Assembly (NCBI GenBank): GCA_020433785.1
Contig: JAGRCC010000128.1
Span: forward strand, 1 to 6,649
DNA from: Anaerolineae bacterium
GTDB taxonomy: Bacteria > Chloroflexota > Anaerolineae > 4572-78 > J111
Reading direction: 5' to 3'
Length of the DNA: 6,649 bases
The notes beneath the pieces were generated by a model. It saw only the letters and a program-made list of their open reading frames with translations, made no database searches and was not told the DNA's origin. Below, piece by piece: positions 5,878-6,649 of this stretch. How positions within the stretch are numbered: the stretch's first letter is position 1; each line of letters starts with the position of its first letter. Made by a program: the position numbers and the translations under genes.

Positions 5878-6147
5878 ATGAACACCAAATACGAATTTTC
5901 TGCCTATCAAGTCACAATTTTAGTAAGAACCCCGGTTGGCGGTGGTGACAGCGTTAGAGCTTTTTTTGATTCAGTTCCATTTCAATACAACATGCAGGAT
6001 ACGTTGGGTAGTTCCCTTAAAGAGCAGCTCAAAGCTGCCGATGTTGATTTTGAAGAAGTCATTATCACGATGGACGCTCCCGCGGCGAAGGCGAAGAAGG
6101 TGGAGAAAAAAAGTTCATTGATGGGGCGGCTTTTTGGGGGAGAGTAA
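5878..6147 (+). CDS. Small protein of unknown function (89 residues)
   Basis: I do not recognise a family. Support for a real gene is the Shine-Dalgarno AAGGAG (5866-5871) with a 6-base spacer, a plausible promoter just upstream, and a soluble-looking sequence with alternating strand and helix character. Residues 1-18 (YQVTILVRT) look like a beta strand, about 24-52 include two likely helices (DSVRAFFDSV and LGSSLKEQLKAA), and 57-66 (DFEEVIITMD) look like another strand. After an Ala-rich hinge comes a strongly basic tail, KAKKVEKKSS (71-80), ending in LMGRLFGGE. There is no signal peptide, membrane segment, Cys or His. It is divergent from the complete HtrA-type gene and convergent with the second one, so it is transcribed alone. 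A small adaptor or nucleic-acid-binding protein is conceivable from the basic tail, but this is a guess. A competing minus-strand frame (6245-5982) has no ribosome binding site or family signal. Confidence 0.75.
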   Translation: MNTKYEFSAYQVTILVRTPVGGGDSVRAFFDSVPFQYNMQDTLGSSLKEQLKAADVDFEEVIITMDAPAAKAKKVEKKSSLMGRLFGGE

Positions 6148-6175
6148 CGTCGTCTTTTATTTTTAGTAAAATCTT

Positions 6176-6234
6176 GCCACGAATTACCCGAACTTGTCGC
6201 CCATTTCTTCGGATTGATTCGCGTAATTCGTGGC
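6176..6234. repeat. Long inverted repeat between convergent genes
   Basis: GCCACGAATTAC (6176-6187) and GTAATTCGTGGC (6223-6234) are perfect 12-bp inverted arms. After a single C-C mismatch the pairing continues with CGAA (6189-6192) and TTCG (6218-6221). The remaining loop is 25 bases. It lies 28 bases after the small gene and 19 bases after the second HtrA-type gene, so it could be a bidirectional transcript end. On the minus strand it is followed by AAGATTTT, a weak U-tract; on the plus strand no T-run follows. The ATTCGTGGC-type arms also resemble short dispersed palindromes that I recall from other environmental genomes. Confidence 0.65.
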
Positions 6235-6253
6235 TTGTAACCCATGGTCGATC

Positions 6254-6649
6254 TTACTTGTCAGCTATGGGGATCAGGCTCAGCGAAGGCCGAACGCCGA
6301 GTGTGACCTTGATCGATTCTTGGCTGCCGTCATCGTGAATAATGTCTAACGCGACAACATCGCCCGGTTTTGTTTCGTCAACCAAATAGGTGATCAGATC
6401 GTTCATGTCATTGATCGGCTCACCGTTGATGGCCGTGATAATATCGCCGCTAAAGACGTAATCATCGCTGCTGGCCGTGAGCGACTCGTTACGGCCTTGT
6501 AAGCCGGCCTTGGCTGCCGGACCATCTGCCGTAACCTCTGCTACCAGCGCCCCTCTGAAGTCGGCGTCCAGGTTGCGAAACTCGGCGGCTTCGCTGGTGA
6601 GGGTGTTGCCGCTGATGCCGAGCCAGGCGTATTCATAGTCGTCGCCTTG
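6254..6649 (-). CDS. Second HtrA-type serine protease, C-terminal PDZ domain only (5' end beyond the window)
   Basis: The last 131 residues and stop of a gene entering from the right edge are present; the frame is open from 6649. The fragment starts QGDDYEYAWLGISG, the usual junction from protease domain into PDZ. It continues with RGALVAEVTADGPAAKAGLQG, GDIITAINGEPINDMNDLITYL and GDVVALDIIHDDG, and ends VTLGVRPSLSLIPIADK. This is the layout of the single C-terminal PDZ of HtrA/DegQ-like proteases. An insertion (NESLTASSDDYVFS) sits before the GDIITAINGE strand, a feature I associate with HtrA proteins of Chloroflexota and relatives. The protease domain and catalytic residues are outside the window, so activity cannot be judged. 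Compared with the complete neighbour, the PDZ sequences are clearly diverged, arguing for an old paralogue rather than a fresh duplication. Another PDZ-containing protease is possible but less likely. Confidence 0.85.
   Translation of the reverse strand, partial: QGDDYEYAWLGISGNTLTSEAAEFRNLDADFRGALVAEVTADGPAAKAGLQGRNESLTASSDDYVFSGDIITAINGEPINDMNDLITYLVDETKPGDVVALDIIHDDGSQESIKVTLGVRPSLSLIPIADK

Noticed and set aside
5982..6245. 87-residue minus-strand frame opposite the small unknown gene
   Set aside because: It has no ribosome binding site, crosses the inverted repeat at 6176-6234, and competes with a plus-strand frame that has good start signals.
1..6649. tRNA or rRNA genes, CRISPR repeats, transposases, integrase sites, toxin-antitoxin or defence genes
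   Set aside because: Looked for on both strands; no cloverleaf, regularly spaced repeat, transposase motif or paired small toxin-antitoxin frames were found.

Overview
The window holds seven protein genes (two cut by the window edges) plus well-spaced regulatory DNA. No tRNA, rRNA, CRISPR array, transposase or phage gene is visible. Protein types (a class A penicillin-binding protein with a long proline-rich cytoplasmic tail, a single-pass protein with a DUF4352-like domain, paired HtrA-type proteases, a stand-alone infA) and promoters of the ordinary sigma70/sigmaA type suggest an environmental bacterium. The flavour of the proteins is that of Chloroflexota (Anaerolineae-like), but this assignment is an inference from resemblance and is only moderately secure.

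Left part, minus strand (1-3043). Reading in the direction of transcription: an alpha/beta hydrolase (3043-1928), then infA for translation initiation factor IF-1 (1780-1553), then the first 413 residues of a bifunctional penicillin-binding protein (1241 to beyond position 1). Each has its own recognisable promoter. infA ends at a good intrinsic terminator (1457-1430), and the PBP promoter begins only six bases further on. These are therefore adjacent but separately transcribed units rather than an operon.

Middle, plus strand (3227-4578). Divergent from the hydrolase, an extended -10 promoter drives a small membrane-anchored DUF4352-like protein followed 16 bases later by rdgB, the XTP/dITP diphosphatase that cleans non-canonical purines from the nucleotide pool. 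The two are probably co-transcribed. Between the divergent promoters and the hydrolase start lies a large hairpin (3084-3123) that looks like a dispersed palindromic element or a structured mRNA leader.

Right part (4619-6649). A complete, membrane-anchored HtrA-type serine protease with one PDZ domain (5737-4619, minus) converges on rdgB. Divergent from it is an 89-residue protein of unknown function (5878-6147, plus) whose promoter overlaps a perfect 10-bp palindrome. That small gene converges on the end of a second HtrA-type protease, of which only the C-terminal PDZ domain is in the window (6649-6254, minus). A 12-bp inverted repeat with a 4-bp inner extension (6176-6234) sits between the convergent genes.

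Functionally the window mixes envelope maintenance (PBP, two HtrA proteases, a membrane-anchored protein) with housekeeping (IF-1, RdgB). I see no convincing new multi-gene system. The items most worth a second look are the two palindromic elements, the small unknown gene between the two proteases, and the free-standing infA.
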